Below are positions 1-12,987 of a stretch of 64,000 nucleotides of DNA, in pieces (within the stretch, counting starts at the first letter, position 1; the number at the start of each line of letters is the position of its first letter). The translations under genes and the position numbers were made by a program. The notes beneath the pieces were generated by a model. That model worked only from the letters and a program-made list of their open reading frames with translations. It was not told the origin of the DNA and searched no databases. This DNA is from Anaeramoeba flamelloides (lineage: Eukaryota > Metamonada > Anaeramoebidae), in assembly GCA_027625915.1 (NCBI GenBank), contig JANTQA010000045.1, positions 1,736,001-1,800,000 on the forward strand, read 5' to 3'.

Positions 1-99
1 ATTTGAATATTTAAGAGTAATAGAGAGAAAAATAAAATTTTATACTATTGATTTTTAAGATATAAAATTAAAGAAATTTGAAAAAAAAAAGTGTTTTTT

Positions 100-745
100 T
101 ATTGTAATTTAAGGGAGGAGTGTTTAATTCCTCTTATTATCAATTTGCTTTTCCAGAATTCAAAAGAATAGAGAAAAAGTATAGACTTTACTCAATTCTT
201 TTCAATTCTGGAAAAGCGTTGTTCGTTTTTTTTTTAATTTAAGTTATCAAAAGAAATTTTCTTTTATTTTCTCAAATTATAAAAAAAAACCGCTGTTAGA
301 TTTTATTGAGTTTTCTATTTATTTCTAAAACCAATAGATTTTCGTTAGGTTTTTTTTACTTTAGAAATAAACCGAAAATTTTAATAAATTTTCTGTTTAT
401 TTCTAAAGTAAAAAAAACCTAGAACACTTCGAAATAAAATAGAAAACCTCAAAAAAATCTAGAACACTTTACTGATAAAAAAGAAAATCCGAAGAAAAAC
501 GCAGTTAGGTTTTTTTTTTACTTAATGAAATGAAAAGAAAATTTATTAAATTTTCTTTTCATTTCAAAAATTAAAAAAAACTGCCATTAGCTTTTCCAGA
601 ATTTAAAAGAATTGAGTAAAATCTATGGATTTTGATCCATTCTTTTCATTTCAAAAATTAAAAAAAGCCAAGGCACTTGACGGCACTCTACGATACGCTA
701 CGACACTTGACGGCACTTTACGAATTCCTAAACTTGTATTTAGAA
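100..745. repeat. hairpin-array repeat, copy A
   Basis: The stretch is a string of short palindromes separated by GTTAG-like joints. One example is at about 152-217, where a TTTTCCAGAATTCAAAAG arm is followed by its complement; others are built from A/T-rich arms near 340-420 and 500-580. It ends near 740 with repeated ACACTTGACGGCAC words and GAATTCC. Further copies or fragments are at 33.70-33.87, 44.76-45.19, 55.46-55.60 and 57.34-57.86 kb (the last inverted). The short open frames at 625-961 fall inside this repeat and are not credible genes. No transposase is seen, so it is a non-autonomous repeat of unknown class. Confidence 0.6.
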
Positions 746-1319
746 ATATTAAAAAGTGTTGTTTTATTAAAATTATTAAAAATATTTATAAAGCATCGAG
801 TGATAATTCGTAAAATCGTAGAGTTTTTCATAGATTCAAAAAACATTTTTATTTCTTTTGCTTTTTTTTTAAAGGTATTTCATAAAAAAGCGAATAAATT
901 ATTTGTAGATCCGCCCCCTCTCTATTTATTAATTTGTATATTCAGTAAGAAACTATATTAATACAAATAGGAGTAATTGATAATTTCTATTTCAATCAAT
1001 GATGTGATTAAGAATCATGCTAAAATCGTTAAATCCTGATATATTTTCAAAAATTTCAAGAGTTATTATTGAAAATAGTGATAAATTACAAATTGTGAAG
1101 TTTCTCCAAACATCAGATTTAAACTTAACCCCAATTCAAAATTTTTAACAAACCAAAATTCAATTTTGAAAAAAAAAATTTATTTAATCAATTCTAGAAG
1201 AAATATCAAATTAGAATAATTCGCTAATTGAAATGTTTAACACTTGTTTATAAATCACAATACAATAAAAAAAAATAAATAATTATCAATACTAATAAAT
1301 TATCGGTGTTGTTAAAAAA
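746..1319. other. unassigned AT-rich sequence
   Basis: No coding frame, RNA gene or clear repeat was recognised here. Confidence 0.4.
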
Positions 1320-1830
1320 AATTGGAGAGAGCAAAACAAAAAAATGTATTGGCTTTATTGTTAAGGGTTAGATGAAACCTCATCTAATATGTTAAAGAGA
1401 GAATTTTGAAGTGACTAAATTTGAGACTTCTAATTCAAAGAGTATCTAATAGATACAGTCATCAGAAGTATTTGAATCTTAATTTAGTTTTCTAAAAAAA
1501 AAAAATGTATTGGTAAATGTGATTAAATTCTATTAGGATTATTGGTCGAGATTAAATGGTTAGATACCATCAACTAATTTTATTTGAGGTTCTTCTATTT
1601 GGAAGAACTCAACTTTAAGCCAGTATCAATCGTTCGAAAAAAATATTTCAATCAACAGAAACAAGTTACGTAATTCTAAAAATGAAATGAAGAAAAAAAA
1701 CTAAAAGACAAAAAAATGATTTTCATATTTTAAAACAATAAAAATTATTTCCAATTTGAATGAAATTGTATTATTGTGATTTTTTGGACCGTTTTAATTG
1801 TGTGGGAAAATTTTGAATTTTTGTTTAGTT
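1320..1830. repeat. dispersed repeat, diverged third copy of the 11.4/46.6 kb family
   Basis: The block around 1545-1800 shares an ordered series of words (GATACCATCAACTAATT, AACTCAAC, AAAAGACAAAAAATGA, then a TTTTAATTGTG-like segment) with 11.56-11.83 kb and 46.85-47.12 kb. Identity is visibly lower than between the other two copies. Nothing in it looks coding. Confidence 0.4.
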
Positions 1831-2084
1831 GATAAAATTTAGGATAATTTACTAATAAATTAAACGGTTTTTTAAGTTGATTTGATGTATATTTCAATTA
1901 AAACTTATTTTCAAAAATGTTGACTCACTTTATAATGTTAAAGAAAATGATTTTGTTTGGTTTTAAACCGATGTTCTTATAAAAAAAATTTTCAATTTTT
2001 CGATCATTATTCGTTTTTTCTAATTTCGTAAAATTTTTTTGGATTTTTTTGAGGCTCAGATTTTCCTATTTGGGTTAAATCGGC

Positions 2085-2912
2085 TTTAAGATTTTAGCAA
2101 TAGGTATTATTTCAGTTTGAGTAATTCCAGTTTCATATATCTTTATTGATCTGTGAACAAAATAAGTAAAAACATATTAGGAAAATTTTCCTTTTCACTA
2201 CCATTTTCCTTTTACCATTCTATAAAAAAATTTTCAAATTGATGGATGTGGATTTGAGAAAATACCGTTTTTTTTTTTGTGCGACTAAAAAAAATCACTT
2301 GTTCAAAAAGGAATTTTAATTTTACCGTTCCAGAAAAAAATTAACAAATGGAAAAAAATTTTTTAAATCGGTTTTAATTGTAAAATAGTAAAATTCTCAT
2401 TTTCAAAGATTTTTTTATGTATTTTTTCTGTCATTTTTAAAATAAAATACAAAATTTAAAAATTAGATTCGTTATTAGAATCAAAATAGAATTCAAAACA
2501 TTTATTTAAACCAAAATTTAAGCATGTTCAATTTTACCAAATTTGAGATTTAATTGTAAATATTAGTAAAATTGAATTTTTTCGATTTTTTGTTGTTATT
2601 ATTTTTCTACTCCTGTGAAATAGACTTTAATATTTTAGCAATAGGTATTAATCCAGTTTGTGGAATTTTAGTTTCAGTAGATCTTTATTGATCTGTGAAC
2701 AAAATAAGTAAAAATATATTAGGAAAATTTTCATTTTAACTAGCCATTTTACAATTAAAACCGATTTATAAAATTTTTTTCCATTTGTTAATTTTTTTCT
2801 GGAACGGTAAAATTAAAATTCCTTTTTGAGTAAGTGATTTTTTTTAGTAGCACAAAAAAAAACGGTTTATTCTCAAATCCACATCCATCAATTTGAAAAT
2901 TTTTTTTCCTTT
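2085..2912. repeat. composite of direct and inverted repeats
   Basis: Two arms of about 165 bp, near 2228-2392 and 2745-2910, are inverted copies of each other; shared words include GATGGATGTGGATTTGAGAA and its complement, and CGGTAAAATTAAAATTCC and its complement. In addition 2085-2215 and 2628-2757 are direct copies (both carry TTTAGCAATAGGTATTA and TTGATCTGTGAACAAAATAA). The structure looks like a foldback element whose left part was duplicated. No coding frame is present. Confidence 0.6.
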
Positions 2913-3179
2913 TTTTAATTTCGTTTCTTGTTTTGGAATTTAGAGAATAAATTTAGAATTATTTGAATATTAAAAGATTTAGAATATGTTACTAATTAAA
3001 AACCAACGACCAAAGCAAAGACTCTTTGTTTGGTTATTCAATAACATTAAAAAAAAAAGGGATCTTTTGTAATAAAAAGAAATTAAACGTGACTTTTGTT
3101 CGAACACAAAAAAAAAAAAAAAAAATAAAAAAGAGATAAGAAAAAAATAGAAATGAAAAACTAAGGAAAAATAGGTTAC

Positions 3180-3378
3180 GAGTAATGTTTTGAAGTGTGT
3201 GGTTTTTAAACATCTTAAGGTTGTGTATGACTTTGGAACAATTTAAGCAATAATAACTTGATCCATTTACTTCCAAACATTCTTTACAGAAAATAACTGC
3301 AGGGCTTGAACAGCCATTGCACTTAAAATCCGTTTCTTCATTTGTTTTAAGTGTCTCAATTGGTACATTAATTTCCAT
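3180..3378 (-). CDS. B-box zinc-finger protein, 5' exon
   Basis: The exon begins at an ATG (3378) and encodes about 66 residues. It shows the B-box metal-binding order: C-x2-C (CNGC), seven residues, C-x2-C (CKEC), nine residues, C-x2-C (CLNC), then two spaced histidines (VIH ... KNH). B-box domains bind zinc and mediate protein contacts in TRIM-like proteins. After the last histidine the frame runs into a T-rich low-complexity tail, and a GTAACC donor directly after the coding part (3179-3178) fits the GTAACT donor used by the Sds3-like gene. I therefore end the exon at 3180, phase 1. No following exon is recognised in the 3 kb to the left, so the gene probably continues beyond the window edge or was cut short. 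No RING finger or effector domain is visible. Confidence 0.5.
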
Positions 3379-3479
3379 GAATCGTGAACAGTGATATATT
3401 TTGTTGAAAAAACAAAAATTTCCAAGAAAAAATTTTTGAAAAAAATGAAAGGTGTTTCAATATAAATTTCCAAATCATT

Positions 3480-6400
3480 TTTCCTCTATTAGGATACAAT
3501 TTATTATTTTTGTAAGAGACAAACATTTTGGTCAAGTACTTTTTTTGAATGATTAGATCAGTAAAGTATGGAACATTTTTTTAAAAGCTAAACAAAGTTA
3601 TTTTCTTATTTTCACTTTTTGCTGTGTCTTCATTAGGGAATAATTCTTCTTATCTTTGAAATATTCCAAAACTAAATCAATACTTATAGAGGTGTGTTGT
3701 TATTGTTGATGTTGATAATAGCTGTTGTTCTAGATTATTTTTAAAGTGTGTCTCTTTGAAAATATAGATTGTTTGGATTTTGGTATTTTTCAAATATTAC
3801 ATTTGATTTTTAGAAAAGTTTTTAATTTGACAAATAAATTTAAAAATAACATTTTAAGTTTAATAAAAAACTCAAAACCATTTCTGTTTTTATGAAATAA
3901 ACATAATATATAAAAATCAATTATCTCAAAGATCTAAGAACTACAATTATTGGATGAAATTTTTGAGATTGGTTAATGTCAGTATTTAACAATAAAACCA
4001 CTTAATGAATATTTTGTAGAACTAAAAAATCTGTAATTTTTATTCTCAGAGTAATTCTTGTAGTATTTTCTATAATAAAATCAAATATCAATTTTTTTCA
4101 AAATTTGCTTTTATTATTAAAGAATTTATAAAAAATCGAGATCGGTCCAATGAAAGTGACAAATATTAATTTGGATAGTTTTTTGGAAAAGAATTGAATT
4201 TACTAATTATTCTAATTTGAAGAATTGTAGTTTGTTTTAATTGTGTTACTTATTGTAATTCTTATTGGTATTAGAAATGTTAATGAGATAAAATTTTCGA
4301 TTTTTATCTTTTTTTTTTAATATATAGGAATCTTAATTCCATTTAGGGTTTTTCGTTTGCACTAAGATAAATTTAAAAAGTATTCAAACTAAGGGGCAGA
4401 AATTACAAATTAAATTATATTTCTTTGAAAAAATTGTTCTGAAAAAGAAAAATGTGGAAAATAAAGGGAAAATATTTTTCATGTTATTTTCAAAATCTAA
4501 TTAGTTTGTAGATTCATATTGAAGTATTTCAAAAATCATTAAATTATGAATTTTCATTAAAAATAAATTTAAAATTCTTATAGTTTTTTAATTATTAAAA
4601 AATAAAAAAATCTTTTTAATTGCGGAAATAGTTCATTAAAAACCAAAATTAAAAAGTATATCGAGATATTTTGGATTTAATTAATAAAATTTTGACCATT
4701 TTAGTCGATATAAGCCAAATTTCAAAATTAGGGGCAAATTTTTCATTATTATTTTTTTCTTTTTTCGTTTATTTTTTCAAAAATACAATGAAAATACTAT
4801 ATTTTTATTTATTAATCTATATTGGTTATTGTCTCTAAAAAATTTAGTAAAATACATTATTATTCAAAAAAAAAAAAAAAACAATAAGCTAATTGTTTTC
4901 TGATTAAAATCTGCTCCTATTTTTGAAATTCAGCTTATAATGGAATTTTTTTTTTGAAATTTGAAAAAAAAAATCCTGAAAAATTCTTCACTTCACATTA
5001 TTTTAAATAAAAAATATTTGTTTCAAGTATCACTAGGCTATAAGGAATAAAATTTTGAAGAAAAATAATACAAATAAAAAATTTAAACAAGAAAGACTAA
5101 TTACAAAAAGCTAGATAATGATTGAATTTCCATTATTTTAAAAAAATGTAATTTTTAAAAAAGAGATAAACTAAGTTAGGTATAAATTAATAATCATAAA
5201 AGTTATAACAACAATGCAACCACTGGAAATTATAAAAAAAAACGACTTATAACAAAAAAATAATATTTATCAAGATGAATCTTGGAAACGTTGTAAAATT
5301 ATTAATTTTTAACTTTTATGGAAAATGAAATTTTTCTATTTATAAATCATTTTATTTTGGTATTGATATTTTAAAAAAAAATATTTAAAGAAAAATTAGA
5401 TCAACTCATAATATTGTTTAATATTTCGGGGAAATAATAAATTTCAAAAAAAGAAAATTAAACAAGATTTTAAATGTTTTTTTACCATTATTAAAATAAT
5501 CAGTATACTCTTAAGATTCAGTTTCAAATTTTAAAAGTTATTTTTCACAACAATCTAGAAATATTAGACTAAATAATTACTACAAACTGAGCATAAAAAA
5601 TTAAAATTTATGATGTTAGTCTTCAAGTTTTATCATTAAAAAAGAAATTCTAAAAATGAAATATCAAATTTAGTGATTTTTTTTTTAAAAAATCAAGTTT
5701 AATTTTATTGAAAAATTCCCTCAAAAAAACAAAAAAATGTGATATAACATAACTCTAAAGATGTTTTCAAAAAAAAAATCTTTAAATTTTGTTTTTTTGT
5801 TATACATTCAAATAATAAGCATTATCATAAATAAAAATTTAGAAAAATGTTTACAAGTTTATTAGATATTAAAACGAATTGAAAAAAAAATTGAGAATTT
5901 TTAGTAATGGTTTTTTTCTTTTTTAATTGATAAATTTTTGAAATTTTTAATTGTATTAGTGGAGAGATAACTTTAATATAATTTATGTTTAGTATAAAAT
6001 AATCACGTTTTTTAATTTTAGAATAAAATAAAATAATAACATTCAAAATATAATGCTAAATTAAATTTACGAAATTGATTTTTATCTTTTTTCTATTTTG
6101 GATTATTTTTTATCAATTTATTATTTTCCATGTTTTTATTTTTCATATATATTCCCTGTTTTTTTATGTGAATTATTTTAACATTTATTCTTTTCTCTTA
6201 TTTTCTATCTAAATTTCATTCATTGTTACATTTTTCAATAAAAAAACCTAAAAATAGGCGTTTTTTTTTTTTTTTCAGAAGTTGGTAATTTGAAAAGTGA
6301 AGTATTTGAATCTTAATGAGTTTAATTGCCATCTTTTATTGATTAAAGAAATTTATCATAACTTTGAAAAAATGATTTATAAAATTATTATAACTGAAAT

Positions 6401-6550
6401 ACAATATGTAATTTCGGCTAACTTTAATTTTCAGAATTTATTTTTTTTTTGTTGTGAAAAATAGGAAAATTTTTACAAATTTAATTCATAATTGAAAATT
6501 TTAACATAATTTTAAAAAATTTATTTTAAAATTAATTTTCCTCTATGTAT
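3480..6550. other. intergenic AT-rich sequence
   Basis: Three kilobases without a convincing coding frame or RNA gene. The 73-codon minus frame at 5825-6046 has only I/L/F/K/N composition and no recognisable pattern. Confidence 0.4.
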
Positions 6551-6553
6551 ATA

Positions 6554-6750
6554 CATTAAGTTCCACTTTTAAGGCTCAAACTTTCAACGAAATTTAAGGC
6601 ACAAAAAAAAGTTTCAAATTAAGGCACAAAATTCAGATTCAAGTAAAATAAATTGTAAAATAAAAAAATTCCAAATTTTGTGCATTAATTTAAGATTTTT
6701 TGTGCCTTAAATTCCGTTGAAAGTTTGTGTCTTAAAAGCGGAACTGACTG
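6554..6750. mobile_element. mariner-type MITE, copy 1
   Basis: A near-palindrome of about 197 bp flanked by TA on both sides (6552-6553, 6751-6752). The right end reads ...GCGGAACTGACTG-TA; the left end is slightly worn (ATTAAGTTCCAC). The TA duplication and long terminal inverted repeats are those of Tc1/mariner-derived non-autonomous elements. It has no coding capacity. Confidence 0.75.
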
Positions 6751-7920
6751 TATACTGAAACTGGAATAAATGAGGTATTGGAACAAGTAAAAAAATCTGT
6801 TTTTTAATTTAAAATACATGTTCTATGTTTTAAATAATGGGATTGTGGGTCAGAGTATTTTTTAGGGAAAAATATTATTAAAAAGTTTTTCCTATAATTT
6901 ATATAAAAATAATAACACAGGTCCGACATTTTTTAAGAATTTTGAGTTTTTTTGACAATTTTTGCCGATTTTTCATGATTTTTTATGTTATGTCAATTTT
7001 TTGACACATTTTTGATATTTTTTGATATTTTATGTCATTCTTTGATTTTTTTGATATTTTTTGACAAATTATGCTTCAAAAAAATTCAAACAAAAAATAT
7101 CAAAAATTGACAAAAAATTTTTCAAATGATAAAAACAACTATCCAATTAAATTAAAAATTTCCCAAAATACTTTTTGAAAACCTGTTGAATTCAACTTAT
7201 AACCCAAAGAAATACTTTTGAATTTGATTCTTTTTACTCAATAATTAATAACTCAATCTGGATTATTTCAATAGATTAATAATAATTCAAGGATTAAACT
7301 TATCAATAGACTTTAATTATTATTTCTCAATTGTTAAAATAGTTTCAAACAAATAAAATGAATTCAAATTAATAATTATTATAAAAAAAAAATAATAGAT
7401 ATTTTCAAATAACTGATTGTAATACTAACAGATCCTTTTTTATACTCTCAATATTTGAAATTGAAAATTGATTAATCTTTTAAATTCCAATAAATTTAAT
7501 GAATATTTGTGAATACAATAAAGGATCATTTATTTCTGATCTTCAAGTATTCAATATTTACATGATTTTAATTGTATTTTTCAAATAAGATTAAAGTTTA
7601 AAGGTTATTTATTCACACAGAATAATCTCTAAAATTTCACTAAAAGCAAGATTTCTTCAAAATAAAAAGGTTTTGCAAATTGTTCGTTTTCTATTTTTGA
7701 TCCAAAAATTTGAACAAAAAGGATCAGATCTTTTGACTTGAAATTAATTAGGCACAATGAACTTGTTTGAAAAATGATAACACATTTCTCCAAATCTGAT
7801 AAATGTGCATGTTGTTGGGTTGAATTGAATCTTTGTGAAATTAATTACTCTAATACCTTTTGGAAAAGTAAAAACATATAAAAGTTACTCAGACTTATCA
7901 AAAATAAAACACAAAAACTA

Positions 7921-8274
7921 AGAGAAAACACCAGCCAAAGAATTAAAAAAAATACCAGAGATGAAAATAATTCAGGAAATGATTTTACTGTTATTTTCCA
8001 ATGAATAAAGGAAAAATTTATATTTCAATTTCTAAAATGAATATTAATTATTACTACAACAACCAAATTACCAGTAAAAATTTTGTTAAGAGTTAACTAA
8101 AGTCGTTTAATTATTGTCTAAGCATATCATTTCTAAACCATGTTGTAAAGATCTTTGGTTTTATTTCAACTTTGAAACGAGAAAAATATTTTGGAAGGTG
8201 AACTAAAAATTTTCATTTTTTTAATTGGAAAATAATAGTAATTATTAATCTGAGGGAAATTGTTGATAATTTCT
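7921..8274. repeat. insertion inside the left palindrome arm
   Basis: This segment has no counterpart in the right arm, where the matching sequence is continuous across about 12.00 kb. Its sequence (for example CTAAAAATTTTCATTTTTTTAATTGG preceded by ATATCATTTCTAAAC words) is also found at 36.06-36.31 kb, so it is a dispersed repeat that entered after the palindrome formed or was lost from one arm. Confidence 0.5.
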
Positions 8275-8567
8275 TTTAGTTAAGAATCAAATTTTGAAAA
8301 TTATAACTCATCACTTATTAGAATGAGGATTAATAAAATTACACTTGTTCAAAAACTCTTTAACAAACAAAAAACAAGAAGAATAAGAAACACTTTCTAA
8401 TCTTTGGCAAACCTCTATAAAACTAGATTATTTTTTCAAAAAAGTTGGTTTACTTATGCTATCAAACAATTACTCGAGTATTCTAGGGACACCTACTTTA
8501 ATGAACTTTAATTAAGTTTATTACTAGGCTCATAAAAAAATAGTTATTTATATTAAAAGGATTTCAT

Positions 8568-9074
8568 TTTAAATAAAAGCAATTACACAACAATTTCCCT
8601 AACAATTTGGGAAAAAAGTTAAACAGGAAAAAAAGTTCAACATAATTTTTAATTGGAAACATTAATAGAAACTGAAAATGAAAAGTAAGATTCAATTAAA
8701 AGAAGATACCAATTAACTTCAAATAATAACCCATTATATTATTTTCAATCAACCCAACAAATACAATTTAGATGTCCTTGATTATCGAAATCTTTAGAGG
8801 AAGGTTTGGAGATCTTAAAATTTGTCAATATTTTCGAACAAATTTGGAATCATAGATCTATCAAAGAAAAACCCATACTAAAAGATAGTTTTACAAAAAC
8901 TGTTATTGTGTTGAGTTCTACATGGACTCTTTAATTTTAAATTTTTTCTTATCTTACTTTTATTTTCAGTTTCTAATAATGTTCCCAATTAAAAATTGTT
9001 TTTTACTTTTTTCTCTGTTTAACTTTTTTCCCAAATGGTTATGAAAATTGCTGTGTGTTTGATTTTATTTAAGG
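8568..9074. mobile_element. inverted-repeat element, 0.5 kb
   Basis: Inverted arms of about 110 bp: 8568-8690 and 8958-9074 share AACAATTTCCC / TTTGGGAAAAAAGTTAAAC and GAAACATTAATAGAAACTG in opposite orientation. The middle (8.69-8.94 kb) matches 35.76-36.03 kb, where it is followed by sequence like 7.98-8.24 kb. This suggests one parent element of which this is an internally shortened copy. No coding frame is seen. Confidence 0.55.
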
Positions 9075-9455
9075 GTGTATGTACATTTTTCAAATTTTGA
9101 GTATCAACATTTATGTGAAACTGAATTCTTTGAATCATTTCTTTAACCAAATACATTGAAATTTTATTAAATACTAGAATGGGATATATCCTAGTATAAA
9201 ATATATTTTCATACCAACTAAAAAATGGAAATCAAAAAGATAAAAAAATTGATCAAGAAAAAATAAAAATAAATCATTTATTTCTTGATCTTATCTATAA
9301 AATTTGCTACAATTACTTATTCTTAATTTGGCTTTATTTTTAATTTTTCAATATTTATATTTTTGTTTGTAAAATATTTGAGAAACAAATTACTTTTTAT
9401 TTCGAAAGAATTTCCAAAATAAATTTAAAAATCCTATTTTCATTTGATTCATCTA

Positions 9456-9653
9456 CAGTCAGTTTCACTTTTAAGGCACAAACTTTCAACGAAATTTAAG
9501 GCACACAAAAAATCTCAAATTAAGGCACAAAATTTGGAATTTTTTTTTTTACAATTTATTTTTACTAGAATTTGAATTTTGTGCCTTAATTTGAGATTTT
9601 TTTTGTGCCTTAAATTTCGTTGAAAGTTTGTGTCTTAAAAGTGAAACTGACTG
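9456..9653. mobile_element. mariner-type MITE, copy 2
   Basis: TA at 9454-9455 and 9654-9655 flanks a 198 bp near-perfect palindrome starting CAGTCAGTTTCACTTTTAAG, with its complement at the right end. The two arms of about 90 bp are joined by a short A/T loop. It sits in the centre of the 6.9 kb palindrome. Confidence 0.85.
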
Positions 9654-10499
9654 TAATTCTAGTTTTGGTTTAGAAAATCGGATATTTTTTAGTTCCTTCT
9701 ATAAGAATATTGGATTTATTGGCGAATTTGTTTGATTTTATAATTATTTATTTTCAATTAAAACGAGAACCAAAATAATTCTGAACTCGATTGAATTTTT
9801 TTCTAAAATTTTCTTTTATTTTGGGTTGAATCTTTTTTAACTATTTTTTTGATTCTGAGAATTCAACACCTTTATTTTAATTTTTGGAATAGTATTCTTT
9901 ATTTAGGTTTTCTTTTATAAAAATATTTGAAAATTGAATTTTGAAAAGAAATTTGTAAAAAAAAAAGGTTTTTTTTAAATAATAATAAATAGTAACAGAC
10001 AAGAATTCCAAGTTAATAAATTGTTTAGGTTCATTCAAATTAAGAAGATAAATAAAAAAAAATCTTCGAAACTAGGCTTTTGGTCGTTTTTTTTTTTTTT
10101 TTCTTCTAGATTTCAAAAAATGTATGTGGAAAGGTGATCTTTCTTATTTGTTCTTCTAAAAGAAAAGAGTTGTTTTGAATTATCACCTTTTCGGGTCTAT
10201 TTTTTTGGTTTAATCTTTGATTTATTTCAACCATTCCCATAAACACATTTCTTGATCCAAAACAAAATTTAATAAAACCCAAAAATTTAATCACAAAAAA
10301 ATGTTCATAAAATCGAAAAATAAAAGTTTCAACTCTTATTTACTTTAGGTTCTTTTTCCTTTCACAAATAGAGTGGTGAATGGTATTTTGGTTTCTAAGT
10401 TTCAATATCTGGTGAAAGTCAAAAAAAATTTTTTCTGTAAGTTTATCGCAATCAACAATTTTCAAAAATGGTAAAATACACCTACTTAATTTCAAATCC

Positions 10500-11835
10500 T
10501 TTTTGTAACTAACCAATTTTTTATGGACTAAGTAATAAACCTACCCAAAGTTCACTTAAATTGGGTGTTTATATAATATTCATTCAATTGTTTCTCAACC
10601 TTAGTCTATCAAAACCCATTCCAAAAAGTTGAACACACCACGATTATGAAAAAAAAATCAAAAAAATTTAATATTTGTTAATTTTTCACTTTTTAATAAC
10701 TTCAATTATAATAAAAACTATTGGTTAATAAAAGATCTTTGATCAAAAAATATTTATAAGATAATTTACAATTTAAGTTACAAAATCTATTTTTCTAGGT
10801 TCCAGTAATATTTGTTTTCATATTTAATAGTCAAAAATTTGAAAAAATTTTGCTTCTAGATAATGGTTATTTTATTCTATTTTAAAAGTATTTAAAATCT
10901 GATAAATACCCTTCAATCAGGGAATCAATTATTTGACTATTAAAGAATAATTTGTTTTTTTAAATGGAAAAATAAAATATTTATTTTTTGATTATCCAAT
11001 ATTTATCGTCAGTTTTTTCCCATATTTGACTTTATTTTAGAAAGGTACAAAATTTTCAAAACTATTCGTTATAATCTATTCAAGTAAATATCATAAAGTT
11101 AAATTTAAAGAAAATTCCTCCATCACACCCATTTAAAATTTTTTGCCCCAAATAGACCTTTTTCACGAATAGAGACTTTTAAAAATCGTAGTACTATTAA
11201 CAACAATAAATACAACAGCCTCAAGATTTTTAAGAAATAGAATGTTGATTATATTGTCCACAAATTCTATTAACAAGGATGGAATGATAATTGTAGTAAT
11301 ATGTTTGTCTAACTTGGAAATTTTCAAGTTTATTTTTCCATATTAGTAACCCAAAATCAAAAATATCCTAAAAAACTCAATTTATTATATTTTTTCAAAA
11401 GTAATATAAAACCACATTTAAGTTGCCCAGTATTAATGTTTTTATAATTAATCATGTTTATCCAAATAAAAGAAAAAATAAAAGTCGGTGTGCCAAAATT
11501 ATGAAAAGAGTGTAATAAAAAATGTATTGGTAAAATATGTTGAAATTTCACCAAACAATTGTTGATTGATCAAATGATAAGATACCATCAACTAATTGTA
11601 TGTTATTTTTCCATTTTAACTAAACTCAACACTAACCTTCTATCTTCCATTGTAAAATAATTTTTTTTCCAGATCTAACGAAATAGATTCACAACTGGAA
11701 AAAAGGAAATGAAAACAAAACAAAAAAGACAAAAAATGAAATAGTTTTTAAAATCAAAAATATTTCAAAATTAGATGTAATTGTGGAGTATTGTTATTCT
11801 TTCAACAGTTTAAATTGTCTCCAAATTTTTGGAAT
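10500..11835. repeat. long dispersed repeat, copy 1
   Basis: The order of matching blocks is the same as at 44.46-47.12 kb: 10690-10790 with 44470-44580, 11190-11290 with 45375-45475, 11352-11500 with 46600-46745, and 11560-11830 with 46850-47115. The 44-47 kb copy is longer because two other repeats are nested in it. Small frames in this block (minus 10106-10294 and 11357-11554) are not conserved in the other copy, so I do not call genes. Confidence 0.55.
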
Positions 11836-12788
11836 TTAGTTTACTTATTTTGAAAAAATAGAGTTTTATGTGAGGTTTGCTAGAGTTTAGAAAATGATAT
11901 TTTTTATTCTTCTTTTTTTGGGTTGGTTATAGAGTTTTGTAACAAGTGTAATTTCATTAATCCTCATTCTAATAAGTTGGTGATTTATAATTTTAAAAGT
12001 TTGATTTTTAAAAAAGGATTTATTTTTGATAAGTCTGAGTAACTTTTATATGTTTTTTTTTTTCCAAAAGGTATTAGAGTAATTAATTTCACAAAGATTC
12101 AATTCAACCCAACAACATGCACATTTATCAGATTTGGAGAAATGTGTTATCATTTTTCAAACAAGTTCATTGTGCCTAATTAATTTCAAGTCAAAAGATC
12201 TGATCCTTTTTGTTCAAATTTTTGGATCAAAAATAGAAAACGAACAATTTGCAAAACCTTTTTATTTTGAAGAAATCTCACTTTTAGTAATTTATAAGAA
12301 ACAATTTTGTAGGGGCAAATAACCTTGAAACTTTAATCTTATTTGAAAAATACAATTAAAAATAAAGTAAATATTGAATACTTGAAGATCAGAAATAAAA
12401 GATCCTTTATTGTATTCACAAATATTCATTAAATTTATTGGAATTTAAAAGATTAATCAATTTTCAATTTCAAATATTGAGAGTATAAAAAAGGATCTGT
12501 TAGTATTACAATCAGTTATTTGAAAATATCTATTATTTTTTTTTTATAATAATTATTAATTTGAATTCATTTTATTTGTTTGAAACTATTTTAACAATTG
12601 AGAAATAATAATTAAAGTCTATTGATAAGTTTAATCCTTGAATTATTATTAATCTATTGAAATAATCCAGATTGAGTTATTAATTATTGAGTAAAAAGAA
12701 TCAAATTCAAAAGTATTTCTTTGGGTTATAAGTTGAATTCAACAGGTTTTCAAAAAGTATTTTGGGAAATTTTTAATTTAATTGTTTG

Positions 12789-12987
12789 CAGTCAATTTCA
12801 CTTTTAAGGCACAAACTTTCAACGAAATTTAAGGCACAAAAAAATCTCAAATTAAAGTACAATTTTTTGGAATTTTAATTTTCACAAATTATTTTACTAG
12901 AATTTGAATTTTGTGCCTTAATTTGAGATTTTTTTTATGAACCTTAAATTTCGTAGAAAGTTTGTGTCTTAAAAGTGAAACTGACTG
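12789..12987. mobile_element. mariner-type MITE, copy 3
   Basis: It begins CAGTCAATTTCACTTTTAAG and ends with the complement of the family terminus (GTGAAACTGACTG) followed by TA. It interrupts the right arm of the large palindrome: the left arm reads AATTGGATAGTTG uninterrupted, so this insertion is younger than the palindrome. Confidence 0.85.

Noticed and set aside
625-961. Two overlapping plus-strand ORFs
   Set aside because: They lie in the hairpin-array repeat; the duplicated GTLRYATTLDGTLR words come from the DNA repeat, not a protein.
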